From NCBI GenBank assembly GCA_019119615.1, contig DWWQ01000056.1, forward strand, positions 33,013 to 97,012: a stretch of DNA of 64,000 nucleotides, read 5' to 3'. Source of the stretch: Candidatus Alistipes stercoravium (GTDB lineage Bacteria > Bacteroidota > Bacteroidia > Bacteroidales > Rikenellaceae). Made by a program: the position numbers and the translations under genes. The notes under the pieces were generated by a model. That model was not told the origin of the DNA, made no database searches, and was given only the letters and a program-made list of their open reading frames with translations. Position 1 is the stretch's first letter. Every line of letters begins with the position of its first letter. This document shows, piece by piece, positions 26,067 through 34,797 of this stretch.

Positions 26067-27074
26067 ATGATCCGAGAATTTACCCATATCGACCTGCGCG
26101 ACCGCAACAGTTTCGGCGTCGAGCAGCGGGCCGCACGGCTCGTCGAGTTCGAAACGGCCGACGACCTGCGCGAACTCTTCCGCGGGGGCATCCCCGAACA
26201 ATGGTACGTCCTGAGCGGAGGCAACAACATTCTCTTCACCCGCGACTACGACGGTGTGCTCATCACCCCCGTGGGCCGGCGGATCACTCCCCTGCTCGAC
26301 GACGGAGAGGCGGTTCTCGTACGCGCCGAGGCGGGAGTCGAGTGGGACGACCTGGTCGAGTGGGCCGTCGAACGCGGACTGTGGGGCATCGAGAACCTCT
26401 CGCTCATCCCCGGCAAGGCGGGCGCCGCTCCGGTCCAGAATATCGGGGCCTACGGCTGCGAGGCGAAGGATGCGATCGAGCGGGTCGAGATGTTCTGCGT
26501 CGAGACGGGCACGATGCTCACGCTCGACGGCCGCCACTGCGGTTTCGCCTACCGCGAAAGCGTCTTCAAGCACGAACTGCGGGGCCGCGTCATCATCACC
26601 TCCGTCGTGCTGCGGCTGCACCGCACCCCGCAGCCGAAGCTGGGCTACGGGGATGTCGAGCGCGAGGTGGAGGCCCGGGGCGGCGTCTCGCTGCGCAACA
26701 TCCGCGAAGCGATTTCGGCAATCCGCCGGGCGAAGCTCCCCGACCCGAAGCAGACGGGCAACGCCGGAAGTTTCTTCAAGAACCCCGTCGTCGAGGCGTC
26801 GGTGGCCGAACGGCTGCTGGCCCAATGGCCCGACATGCCGCACTACCCCGCGCCGGAGGGACGCGTGAAGCTCGCCGCGGGATGGCTCATCGACCGGGCG
26901 GGCTGGAAGGGACACAGCGAGGGACATGTCGGCGTGCACGAACGCCAGGCCCTGGTGCTCGTAAACCGCGGCGGCGCCACGGGCAGCGAGGTGCTCGCCT
27001 TCGCCCGGAAAGTCCAGCAGGCCGTGCGCGAACGCTTCGGCGTGGAGATCGACACGGAGGTGAACATCCTCTGA
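26067..27074 (+). CDS. murB: UDP-N-acetylmuramate dehydrogenase
   Basis: A 335-residue cytoplasmic flavoenzyme that reduces UDP-GlcNAc-enolpyruvate to UDP-MurNAc with NADPH in peptidoglycan synthesis. FAD-domain motifs VLSGGNNILF and IPGKAGAAPVQNIGAYGCE are present. YRESVFK marks a type I enzyme (E. coli-like), and the proton-donor Ser is in GNAGSFFKNP (about residue 235). The length fits type I MurB. It heads the murB-tilS-holA group. Confidence 0.95.
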   Translation: MIREFTHIDLRDRNSFGVEQRAARLVEFETADDLRELFRGGIPEQWYVLSGGNNILFTRDYDGVLITPVGRRITPLLDDGEAVLVRAEAGVEWDDLVEWAVERGLWGIENLSLIPGKAGAAPVQNIGAYGCEAKDAIERVEMFCVETGTMLTLDGRHCGFAYRESVFKHELRGRVIITSVVLRLHRTPQPKLGYGDVEREVEARGGVSLRNIREAISAIRRAKLPDPKQTGNAGSFFKNPVVEASVAERLLAQWPDMPHYPAPEGRVKLAAGWLIDRAGWKGHSEGHVGVHERQALVLVNRGGATGSEVLAFARKVQQAVRERFGVEIDTEVNIL

Positions 27075-27102
27075 AAAACAGCCCATCAAAAAAACACCCC
27101 AT

Positions 27103-28449
27103 ATGACCTCACTGACAGACGCTTTCAGTCGCTATATCGAAGAGAACCGTCTCGCCACGCACGACGACCGGATCCTGCTTACCGTTTCGGGCGGCGTGGA
27201 TTCGATGGTCATGCTCTCGCTTTTCACCCGCTGCGGATATACGGTGGGCGTCGCCCACTGCAACTTCCAACTGCGGGGCGCCGAGAGCGACGAGGACGAG
27301 GTGCTCGTCGAAGAGGAGGCGAAGAAATACGGCGTGCCGTTCTACAACAAGCGTTTCGAGACGGTGGCCGAAATGGAGCGCACGGGCGAATCGATGGAGA
27401 TGGCCGCACGGCGGCTGCGCTACGCCTGGTTCGACGCCCTGAGCCGCGAACACGGATACACGGTCATCGCCATCGCCCACCACGCCGACGACTCGATCGA
27501 AACCTTCTTCATCAACCTGCTGCGCGGCACGGGCCTCCGCGGCCTGACGGGCATCTCGACCCAGGTCGGGCACCTGATCCGTCCGCTGATGTTCGCCTCG
27601 CGCAAGGAGATCCTCGAATACGCCGTGGCGAACCACATCCCCTTCCGCGAAGATTCGTCGAACCGTTCGACCAAATACCTGCGCAACAAGATCCGGCTGG
27701 GGCTCATTCCCCGTATCCGGGAGATCAACCCCAAATTCACGGAGCTGATGCGCAGCAACCTCGAACGGCTCACCGATGCGCAGCTCTTCATCAACCACGG
27801 CATCGAACGTATCCGGGAGGAGGTCGTCGAAAGCCACGACGGCATCGACACGATCTGCCCGGACCGCATCGACCCGGCCTTCCCCCGGCAGTTCGTCATC
27901 TACGAACTGCTCAACTCGACCTATGGCTTCAAGGGAGACACGGTGGATGCCCTGTACCGTGCGCTGGAGCAGGAGGCCACGGGAAAACGTTTCTATGCCC
28001 GCGACCGTGTGGCGGTGATCGACCGGGGACGGATCGTCGTGGCCCCGATCACCCCGGACGACGCCTGTCAGGTGAGTGTCGCGAAGGGAGCCCTGCGCAG
28101 CTACTGCGGCAATGCGGTGCTCTACTACGAATACTGCAACATCGACGACATCCGCAACTTCGGCGTGCCGCCGCACATCGCACAGGTCGATGCCGACAAG
28201 CTCCGCTACCCGCTCACGCTGCGCCGCTGGCGCGAAGGCGACTGGTTCATCCCCTACGGCATGACCGGGCGCAAGAAGGTGAGCGACTCCCTGATCGACG
28301 CCAAGGTCTCCGTACCCGAAAAGCAGCGGCAGTTCGTCCTGCTTTCGGGCGACGAGATCGTCTGGCTCGTCGGCCGCCGTATCGACGACCGCTACCGCCT
28401 GACACACGACACGGAGAACGTCCTGCGCATCACCAAAGAGATCGTATAG
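27103..28449 (+). CDS. tilS: tRNA(Ile)-lysidine synthase
   Basis: A 448-residue cytoplasmic ATP-dependent enzyme that modifies C34 of the CAU-anticodon tRNA-Ile to lysidine, so that it reads AUA. The PP-loop SGGVDS is at residues 29-34, followed by VGVAHCNFQLRGAESD and HHADDSIETFFINLLRGTGLRGL. The C-terminal tRNA-binding domain contains RRWREGDWFIPYGMTGRKKVSD. It begins 28 bases after murB and ends 3 bases before holA. Confidence 0.95.
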   Translation: MTSLTDAFSRYIEENRLATHDDRILLTVSGGVDSMVMLSLFTRCGYTVGVAHCNFQLRGAESDEDEVLVEEEAKKYGVPFYNKRFETVAEMERTGESMEMAARRLRYAWFDALSREHGYTVIAIAHHADDSIETFFINLLRGTGLRGLTGISTQVGHLIRPLMFASRKEILEYAVANHIPFREDSSNRSTKYLRNKIRLGLIPRIREINPKFTELMRSNLERLTDAQLFINHGIERIREEVVESHDGIDTICPDRIDPAFPRQFVIYELLNSTYGFKGDTVDALYRALEQEATGKRFYARDRVAVIDRGRIVVAPITPDDACQVSVAKGALRSYCGNAVLYYEYCNIDDIRNFGVPPHIAQVDADKLRYPLTLRRWREGDWFIPYGMTGRKKVSDSLIDAKVSVPEKQRQFVLLSGDEIVWLVGRRIDDRYRLTHDTENVLRITKEIV

Positions 28450-28452
28450 AAG

Positions 28453-29523
28453 ATGGCCAAGAGTGCAGCAAAATTCCGCGACACGGTCGCCGAATACGAG
28501 CGGATCTCGGCGCAGATCGCCGTCCGACAGTTCGCCCCCGTCTACCTGCTCATGGGCGAGGAGGGCTACTTCATCGACGCGCTGGCCGAGCGCCTCTCGT
28601 CGTCGATTCTCGACGAGGCGGCCCGCGCCTTCAACCAGATCACCGTCTACGGACGGGATACCGAAGCCGGGCAGGTCATCAACCTCTGCCGCCAGATGCC
28701 CATGATGGGCTCCTACCAGGTGGTCATCGTCAAGGAGGCCCAACAGTTGCGCGGCATCGAGAAACTCTCGTTTTACACGCAGAAACCCTCGGCGACGACC
28801 GTGCTGGTGATCTGCCACAAGGAGAAGAGCGTCGATCGACGCTCGGCATTCTACAAGGGCTGCGCCGCAAACGGCACGGTTTTCGAATCGGTGCGTCCGC
28901 GCGACTACGAGATCGCGGCCTGGCTGCAGCAGTTCATCAAGGGGCAGGGGCTCACGATCGACACGAAGGCGCTGTCGATGCTCACCGACCACCTCGGGAC
29001 CGACATCGCGAAGATCGCCAACGAACTGCGCAAACTTACCGTCTCGCTGCCCGAAGGCACCCGGCGCATCACCGATGCGGACATCGAGGCCCACATCGGC
29101 ATCTCGAAGGATTTCAACAACTTCGAGCTGTGCAAGGCCGTCGTTACGAAGGACATGTCCCGGGCGTTGATGATCGCCGACCACTTCGCCCGCAACCCCA
29201 AGGACAATCCGCTGCTGCTGACGATCATGGCGCTGTTCGGACAGTTCCGCGACCTGTTCGTGGTCAATTACCTGCGGTGGCTGACCCGCCACAAGGGCAA
29301 GCCCTTCCCGTCGGATCAGGAGCTCATGCGCATCCTGCGCAAGAGCAACACCTTCATCCTCGGGGAGATCAAGCAACAGGCCTCGCTGTGGGACAACCGC
29401 AAGGTGTTCGCCGTACTCGGCCTGCTGCGCGAATACGACGCCAAAAGCAAGGGGCTGAATGCCGGAGGCGCCCCGGACGGCGAGCTGCTGCGCGAACTGC
29501 TGCTGAAAATCTTCCTGCTTTGA
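28453..29523 (+). CDS. holA: DNA polymerase III subunit delta
   Basis: A 356-residue clamp-loader subunit that opens the beta sliding clamp. Typical segments are PVYLLMGEEGYFIDALAE near the N-terminus, FNQITVYGRD, and the three-domain layout ending in a helical collar (LLTIMALFGQFRDLFVVNYL to EYDAKSKGLNAGGAPDGELLRELLLKIFL). It starts 3 bases after tilS and its TGA overlaps the TTG start of the next gene. Confidence 0.93.
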   Translation: MAKSAAKFRDTVAEYERISAQIAVRQFAPVYLLMGEEGYFIDALAERLSSSILDEAARAFNQITVYGRDTEAGQVINLCRQMPMMGSYQVVIVKEAQQLRGIEKLSFYTQKPSATTVLVICHKEKSVDRRSAFYKGCAANGTVFESVRPRDYEIAAWLQQFIKGQGLTIDTKALSMLTDHLGTDIAKIANELRKLTVSLPEGTRRITDADIEAHIGISKDFNNFELCKAVVTKDMSRALMIADHFARNPKDNPLLLTIMALFGQFRDLFVVNYLRWLTRHKGKPFPSDQELMRILRKSNTFILGEIKQQASLWDNRKVFAVLGLLREYDAKSKGLNAGGAPDGELLRELLLKIFLL

Positions 29524-30239
29524 ACGAACTCATCCTATACCAGATCGTCCACCTCGCCCGCGGGCGGGCCCGGAATGTCGGGGCGCATGCCGCACTGCTC
29601 GATGCCGCCGGCCGCGCTCTCTTCCGACGTCCCTACCGCCCCGATCTGCAGGCCCTCGCGACACGCATCGAACGGTGCGCCGCCGCGGAGCACTACCCCA
29701 CGGGAGTCTCGGGCTTCATCCGGATAGAGCTGAATGCCGAAGGCGAAGAGCGGCTGCAGCCGGAGGGCATTTCGCTCTATGACGGCTACGCGCTGCGGAG
29801 CCTCCACCCCGATGCGGCGACAATGCGTTACGAACCGCTCTGTCCCGACCTTCCCACCTCGGCCCGCGAAGCGACCGAACGCCTTGCCGCGCAAATCGTC
29901 CGCCGCCGAAAGGCCGATGTTGCCATACGCTGCGACGAAGAGGGACGGATGCTTACGGCCGACAATGCCCCGCTTTTCGCCCTGTGCGACGGGACGATCT
30001 ACCACGCACCGACCCCGCCGGGCGTCGAGGCGGAGTTGCTGTGCGAGACGATTCGGGAATTGGGCATGCCGTTGCGCGACGAGGCACTCCGCCGCAGCGA
30101 CCTGCCCCGCATCGAGGAGCTCTTTTATGTGGACCACCGGGGGATCACCGCCCTCGCCCACTGCGACGGGGCTCCGCTCATGGCGCTGCGCGCCGAACGC
30201 CTCGCGGAGGCGCTTGAGGGGCGTTTTCGCAAAATGTAG
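29520..30239 (+). CDS. Aminotransferase class IV-like protein, probably degenerate
   Basis: A 239-residue protein resembling PabC/branched-chain aminotransferases in its second half: NAPLFALCDGTIYHAPTPPGVEAELLCETIRELG, then IEELFYVDHRGITALAHCDG, which fits the PLP-family 'E-F-RGI-PV' block. I cannot find a convincing PLP lysine: the usual K-Y/L segment reads ATMRYEPLCPDLP, and the SEG-SN motif reads LTADNAPLF. It may therefore be a non-catalytic relative. The only start near holA is TTG at 29520, overlapping the holA stop by four bases, which suggests coupled translation. No ATG fits the N-terminus. Family call moderate, function unknown. Confidence 0.6.
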   Translation: MNELILYQIVHLARGRARNVGAHAALLDAAGRALFRRPYRPDLQALATRIERCAAAEHYPTGVSGFIRIELNAEGEERLQPEGISLYDGYALRSLHPDAATMRYEPLCPDLPTSAREATERLAAQIVRRRKADVAIRCDEEGRMLTADNAPLFALCDGTIYHAPTPPGVEAELLCETIRELGMPLRDEALRRSDLPRIEELFYVDHRGITALAHCDGAPLMALRAERLAEALEGRFRKM

Positions 30240-30326
30240 AAACCGCATCGCCCCGCCGCATCCTATCTTCGGGGTATGAAACCCGCCCGCATCGCCGGAT
30301 GCCGGGCCATTCCAACACCCCGAAAC

Positions 30327-30947
30327 ATGCTCAAAACCCTGATTGGCTACGCCGTAGTCGCCACGGCACTGCTGCTGTGGTGCTTTTACGCCTACCGCAG
30401 TTCACGCACCGAAAACCGGCGTCTTGCAGAGAACCAGCAGGCGCTCTCGCTCGAAACGGAACACTACCGCACCCGGCTGGGCCAGGAGGCCGCATCGGTC
30501 CAGGCCCTGCGACTCCGCTGCGCGGAGTTCGAGACGCTGCGCGCAGCGGATGCCGAACAAATCCGCGCGCTGGGCATCCGCCTGCGCCGCCTCGAAGCCA
30601 CGGCAAAGAACACGACGAAAACCGAACTCGACCTGCGTGCGCCGCTGCGCGATACGCTCGTGGCGGCCGTCGTCCGGAAGGGCGACACGACGGCCTGCGC
30701 CCCGCACTGGGACACATTGCGCAGTTTCCGCTGGCGCGACCCGTGGGTTACGGTCGAGGGACGCATCGACGGCGACTCGGTGGCCTGCCGCGTCGTGAGC
30801 ATCGATACGCTTCATCAGATCGTCCACCGTGTACCGCGCCGTTTCCTCTTCATCCGCTGGGGCACGAAAGCTATCCGGCAGGAGATCGTCAGCTCGAATC
30901 CCCACACGCGGATCGTACACTCGGAATACATACGGCTCGAACGCTGA
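30327..30947 (+). CDS. DUF6549-like membrane-anchored coiled-coil protein
   Basis: A 206-residue protein when begun at 30327: one N-terminal transmembrane segment (MLKTLIGYAVVATALLLW), a coiled coil (about residues 25-110) and a small C-terminal domain with WVTVEGRIDGDSV and RRFLFIRWGTKAIRQEI. This resembles the DUF6549 proteins of Bacteroidota, which I associate with mobile or phage regions, though none is seen here. An in-frame ATG at 30276 would add 17 residues before the membrane segment, but a TATCTTCG box lies just before it, so the later start is preferred. Function unknown. Confidence 0.6.
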   Translation: MLKTLIGYAVVATALLLWCFYAYRSSRTENRRLAENQQALSLETEHYRTRLGQEAASVQALRLRCAEFETLRAADAEQIRALGIRLRRLEATAKNTTKTELDLRAPLRDTLVAAVVRKGDTTACAPHWDTLRSFRWRDPWVTVEGRIDGDSVACRVVSIDTLHQIVHRVPRRFLFIRWGTKAIRQEIVSSNPHTRIVHSEYIRLER

Positions 30948-30992
30948 AACCGGAGATTCGCTGACATCCGGGCTGTTCCGGCCCCGGTATCC

Positions 30993-31038
30993 GCAATACC
31001 CCGAGGCAGAAAAAATCGCTTCGGGGCATTGCCTTTTT
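30993..31038 (+). terminator. Terminator after the DUF6549-like gene
   Basis: A 12-bp stem (GCAATACCCCGA against TCGGGGCATTGC, one mismatch) is followed by CTTTTT. It overlaps the -33 element of the coaD promoter. Confidence 0.75.
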
Positions 31039-31058
31039 CACTTTGTTGCGTATCTTTG
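31029..31058 (+). promoter_or_regulatory. coaD promoter, start site at or near the ATG
   Basis: TTG (31029-31031), a 19-base spacer and TATCTTTG (31051-31058) form a good Bacteroidota promoter. The ATG at 31065 is only 7 bases after the -7 box, so the mRNA would be leaderless or nearly so. Confidence 0.7.
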
Positions 31059-31064
31059 TCGGAT

Positions 31065-31535
31065 ATGGAACGGACAGCTATCTTTCCGGGGTCGTTCGAC
31101 CCCTTCACGCGGGGCCATGCCGCCCTGGTCGAGGAGGCGTTGCACCTTTTCGACCGTGTGGTCATCGGCATCGGCAACAACACCTCGAAACAGGGGTTGC
31201 TGCGCGTCGAGAACCGCAAACGGCTCATCGACGACATCTACCGGCACAACCCGCGTGTCGAGGCCCGCATCTACACGGGGCTGACGGGAGAATTCGCCGA
31301 AGAGGTCGGAGCCTGCGCCATCATCCGCGGCGTGAGAAACACCACCGACTTCGAATACGAACGCACGATGGAGGCCACGAACCACCGCATCTATCCCGAC
31401 ATCACGACCGTCATGCTCTTTACGCCGGCCCCCGTGGCCGACATCTCCTCCTCGACCGTCCGCGAGGTGCTCTCGTTCGGACGTAACGTCGAGGAGTTCC
31501 TGCCCGAAGGTATCGACATAAACAATTATCTCTAA
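31065..31535 (+). CDS. coaD: Pantetheine-phosphate adenylyltransferase
   Basis: A 156-residue cytoplasmic enzyme that joins ATP and 4'-phosphopantetheine to dephospho-CoA in coenzyme A synthesis. It has the nucleotidyltransferase motif [10 protein letters not shown] near the N-terminus and the late ISSSTVRE motif; [14 protein letters not shown] is typical of CoaD. The start at 31065 gives the normal length; the upstream in-frame extension overlaps the promoter. lpxD follows 5 bases downstream. Confidence 0.95.
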   Translation: MERTAIFPGSFDPFTRGHAALVEEALHLFDRVVIGIGNNTSKQGLLRVENRKRLIDDIYRHNPRVEARIYTGLTGEFAEEVGACAIIRGVRNTTDFEYERTMEATNHRIYPDITTVMLFTPAPVADISSSTVREVLSFGRNVEEFLPEGIDINNYL

Positions 31536-31540
31536 CGCAT

Positions 31541-32584
31541 ATGATGGAATTCACTGCCGAAATGATCGCCGGATTTCTGGGCGGCGAGGTCGTCGGAGAC
31601 AAGAACGCCAAGGTACATACCGTCTCCTCGATCGAGGGGGGCAAGGCCGGTTCGCTGGCCTACCTGACGAATCCCAAATACGAACCCTTCCTCTACACCA
31701 CCGGAGCGTCGATCGTTCTGGTCAATGCGGACTTCACCCCCGCGCAGCCCCTTACGGCGACATTGATCCGTGTCGCCGACGCCGGAGCCTGCGTGCTGAA
31801 GCTGCTGGAGATGTACAACGCCGCCAAACCCCGCCGCACGGGTATCAGCACCCGGGCTTCGATCGACGAAAAGGCCTCGGTGGGCGAAGGGTGCTACGTC
31901 GGCGACTTCACCGTCATCGAGGAGGGCGTACGCATCGGCCGCAACTGCCAGATCTATCCGCAGGTCTTCATCGGCAAGGGCTCGACCGTGGGCGACGACA
32001 CGATCCTCTATCCCGGGGTCAAGATTTACGAAGGCTGCGTCGTCGGCAACCGCTGCATCCTCCACGCGGGAGCGGTGATCGGTGCCGACGGTTTCGGATT
32101 CATGCCCAACGCCGCCGGAGGCTTCGACAAGATTCCCCAGCTGGGCAACGTCCTGATCGAAGACGACGTGGAGATCGGCGCCAACACCTGCATCGACCGC
32201 GCCAAGACCGATTCGACGATCATCCGCCGGGGCGTGAAACTCGACAACCTCATTCAGATCGGCCACAACGTACAGGTCGGATGCAACACCGTCTCTTCGG
32301 CACAGACCGGCATCGCCGGCACCTCGAAGGTCGGCGCCAACTGCTTCCTGGGCGGACAGGTGGGCGTCGCCGACCATGTAACGATCGGCGACCGCGTGAA
32401 GGTCGGCTCGAAGAGCGGTATCGACAAGAACGTGCCCGACGACGAGGTGCGGCTGGGCTATCCGGCGCTGCCCGGCATGCAGTACCATCGCGCCTCGGCC
32501 GTCTTCAAGCGGCTGCCCGAGGTGGAGAAACAGCTCCGCGAGCTGGAAAAGGAGATGCGCGAACTCAAACAACAAAAACAATAG
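31541..32584 (+). CDS. lpxD: UDP-3-O-acylglucosamine N-acyltransferase
   Basis: A 347-residue lipid A biosynthesis enzyme that adds the N-linked 3-hydroxyacyl chain from acyl-ACP. An N-terminal uridine-binding domain (to about residue 100) is followed by a left-handed beta helix of hexapeptide repeats ([20 protein letters not shown] onward) and a C-terminal helix. The catalytic His is His242 in [10 protein letters not shown], in line with His239 of the E. coli enzyme. Two adjacent ATG codons (31541, 31544) are both possible. It lies 5 bases after coaD and 4 before the TlpA-like gene. Confidence 0.95.
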   Translation: MMEFTAEMIAGFLGGEVVGDKNAKVHTVSSIEGGKAGSLAYLTNPKYEPFLYTTGASIVLVNADFTPAQPLTATLIRVADAGACVLKLLEMYNAAKPRRTGISTRASIDEKASVGEGCYVGDFTVIEEGVRIGRNCQIYPQVFIGKGSTVGDDTILYPGVKIYEGCVVGNRCILHAGAVIGADGFGFMPNAAGGFDKIPQLGNVLIEDDVEIGANTCIDRAKTDSTIIRRGVKLDNLIQIGHNVQVGCNTVSSAQTGIAGTSKVGANCFLGGQVGVADHVTIGDRVKVGSKSGIDKNVPDDEVRLGYPALPGMQYHRASAVFKRLPEVEKQLRELEKEMRELKQQKQ

Positions 32585-32588
32585 CAAG

Positions 32589-33644
32589 ATGAAAAAGATT
32601 CTGACTCTCGCAGCGGCCGCCGCCGTACTGTGCGGCTGCGCCGACAAGAACGCCTACACGATCCAGGGCAACATCGAGGGGCTCGACGGCATGGTCTACC
32701 TCTTCGACGAAGACGACAACCTCATCGACTCCACGGCCGTAACCAACGGCTCGTTCCGCTTCAGCGGCACGGCAACGGCCCCGGCGATCTACACCCTGAG
32801 CGACGGCCGCGACATGCCGGTAACCTTCGTGTCGCAGCTCTTCATCGAGCCGGGTACGATCCTCGTGAGCGACAATGAGGAGAACCCCAGCCGTAAGAAA
32901 GTTACCGGAACCCCGGCCAACGATGCCAACACAGCCCTTTCGGCCGCATCGATGGCCCTGATCATGGAGGCCCGGAACCCCGAAACCACGGAGGAGCGGG
33001 GCGCCGCCATCGAAGCGGAGTACGAGGCGCTGATGGACTCGACCTATGAGGCCAACATCGGCAACTACTTCGGCGCCGTGATGCTCGCCGGCCAGCGCGC
33101 CTACGAGCTTTCAGGACAGGAGCTGCTCGACGAAATCGCCCGCTTCACGCCCGAGCTGCAGCAGAGCAAGGTGCTCACCGACCTCAAGAAGAGCGCCGAG
33201 CAGAAGCTCAAGACCGACGTCGGCCAGCCCTACATCGACGTCGTGCAGCCCGATGCCGACGGCAAGGAGATCTCGCTGAAGTCCGTCGTGGAGAACCCCG
33301 CGAACAAATACGTCCTGCTCGACTTCTGGGCTTCGTGGTGCGGCCCCTGCATGGGTGAGGTTCCCTATCTGAAGGAGGCCTACGACACCTTCCACAAAAA
33401 GGGCTTCGAAATCTACGGTGTCTCGTTCGACCGCGACCGCGACAAGTGGCTCGCAGCCGTGAAGGACAACGGCATGGCATGGATCCACGTCAGCTCGCTC
33501 GGCGCCTTCGACAACCAGGCCGCAAAGGACTACGCCATCCAGGCCATCCCCTCGAACCTGCTTATCGACCACGAGGGCAAGATCGTCGCCAAGAACCTGC
33601 GCGGCGAGGAGCTCGTCGAGAAGCTGACCGAACTGCTGAAATAA
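32589..33644 (+). CDS. TlpA-like thiol-disulfide oxidoreductase lipoprotein, copy 1
   Basis: A 351-residue lipoprotein (lipobox CGC in VLCGCADK). An N-terminal DUF4369-type beta domain (YTIQGNIEGLDGMVYLF) and a helical linker precede a thioredoxin-fold domain with the active site WCGPC (first Cys at residue 251), flanked by VLLDFWASWCGPCMGEVPYL. Such proteins work in the periplasm on disulfides, for example in cytochrome maturation or stress; the partner is unknown. It is the first of a tandem pair; the second copy begins 19 bases downstream. Confidence 0.88.
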   Translation: MKKILTLAAAAAVLCGCADKNAYTIQGNIEGLDGMVYLFDEDDNLIDSTAVTNGSFRFSGTATAPAIYTLSDGRDMPVTFVSQLFIEPGTILVSDNEENPSRKKVTGTPANDANTALSAASMALIMEARNPETTEERGAAIEAEYEALMDSTYEANIGNYFGAVMLAGQRAYELSGQELLDEIARFTPELQQSKVLTDLKKSAEQKLKTDVGQPYIDVVQPDADGKEISLKSVVENPANKYVLLDFWASWCGPCMGEVPYLKEAYDTFHKKGFEIYGVSFDRDRDKWLAAVKDNGMAWIHVSSLGAFDNQAAKDYAIQAIPSNLLIDHEGKIVAKNLRGEELVEKLTELLK

Positions 33645-33663
33645 CCCAAAGAAACGGATACCC

Positions 33664-34716
33664 ATGCGAAGATTCCTGATCCTCGTCGCCGCGGCGCTGC
33701 TGTGCAGTTGTGCCGGCAGGAACCGCTATACGGTGGAGGGCACGGTCGTCGGCGACGACCGCACCCTCTACCTCTGTGAAGGTGATTCGATCTGCGACTC
33801 CACGCGGACGGACAACGGCGCCTATCGGTTCCGGGGCTCCGCCGACAGGCCGCGGATCGTCATGTTGTACGATGCTCCCGACGGATCGGGAGCCTTGCAT
33901 GCGATTGTCATCCTCGAACCGGGACAGATCGTCATCGTCCCCGACTCGACCGACGAAGGCCGCTTTTTCGCTACGGGAACTCCCTCCAACGACGCTTTCA
34001 AACATTATGCAGAGATGCAGGAAGCACTGGTCGAGGAGTTCCGCAACCCCGCGACAAGCGAAGAGCGTCGCGTGGAGATCGCCCAGCAGGAGATGCTCGG
34101 GCTTGTAAGACGCATGGTGCAGGAGAACCGCGACAACTTCTTCGGTGTTCAGATGCTTTCGCAAGCCTCCACCTACGATCTTTCCGAACAGGAGCTGCTT
34201 GACGAAATCTCCCTTTTCACGCCCGAGATGCAGCAGACCGAACAAATGGTCCGGTTGAAGGAACGGGCCGAGCTTCAGATCCGCACCGCCGTCGGGCAGC
34301 CTTACATCGACATTTCGCAACCCGATGCCGACGGGAAAGAGATCTCGCTGCGTTCCGTTGTGGAGAATCCCGCGAACAAGTACGTCCTGCTCGATTTCTG
34401 GGCTTCGTGGTGCGGACCCTGCATGGGCGAAGTGCCTCACCTGAAAAAGGCCTACGACGCCTTCCATGAAAAGGGTTTCGAGATTTACGGCGTCTCGCTG
34501 GACAGCAATCGCGACAAATGGCTCGCGGCAATCCGGAAAAACGACATGAAGTGGATTCAGGTATGCTCGTTCGAGGAGTTCGACAACCAGGCTGCCAGGG
34601 AGTATGCCATCAGGTCCATCCCCTCGAATCTGCTCATTGACCACGAGGGCAAGATCGTTGCCAAGAACCTGCGCGGCGAAGAACTCTGCGAGAAGATGGC
34701 CGAATTGCTCGACTGA
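33664..34716 (+). CDS. TlpA-like thiol-disulfide oxidoreductase lipoprotein, copy 2
   Basis: A 350-residue paralogue of the preceding gene with the same layout: lipobox in LLCSCAG, DUF4369-type domain (YTVEGTVVGDDRTLYLC), helical linker, and thioredoxin domain with WCGPC (first Cys at residue 250). The last 130 residues are nearly identical to copy 1, while the N-terminal half has diverged, which points to duplication with either gene conversion or stronger constraint on the catalytic half. The terminator at 34735-34780 follows. Confidence 0.88.
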   Translation: MRRFLILVAAALLCSCAGRNRYTVEGTVVGDDRTLYLCEGDSICDSTRTDNGAYRFRGSADRPRIVMLYDAPDGSGALHAIVILEPGQIVIVPDSTDEGRFFATGTPSNDAFKHYAEMQEALVEEFRNPATSEERRVEIAQQEMLGLVRRMVQENRDNFFGVQMLSQASTYDLSEQELLDEISLFTPEMQQTEQMVRLKERAELQIRTAVGQPYIDISQPDADGKEISLRSVVENPANKYVLLDFWASWCGPCMGEVPHLKKAYDAFHEKGFEIYGVSLDSNRDKWLAAIRKNDMKWIQVCSFEEFDNQAAREYAIRSIPSNLLIDHEGKIVAKNLRGEELCEKMAELLD

Positions 34717-34734
34717 TTCCCCGACACCCGCCCC

Positions 34735-34780
34735 AAAGCGCCCCTTCGGAGCCGGCATGCCGTCCGGAGGGGCGCTTTTT
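34735..34780 (+). terminator. Terminator after the TlpA-like pair
   Basis: A 16-bp stem (AAAGCGCCCCTTCGGA against TCCGGAGGGGCGCTTT, one G-U pair) is followed by TTTTT. It ends only 17 bases before the ruvC ATG. Confidence 0.9.
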
Positions 34781-34797
34781 CAAGATCCGAAGAAAAC

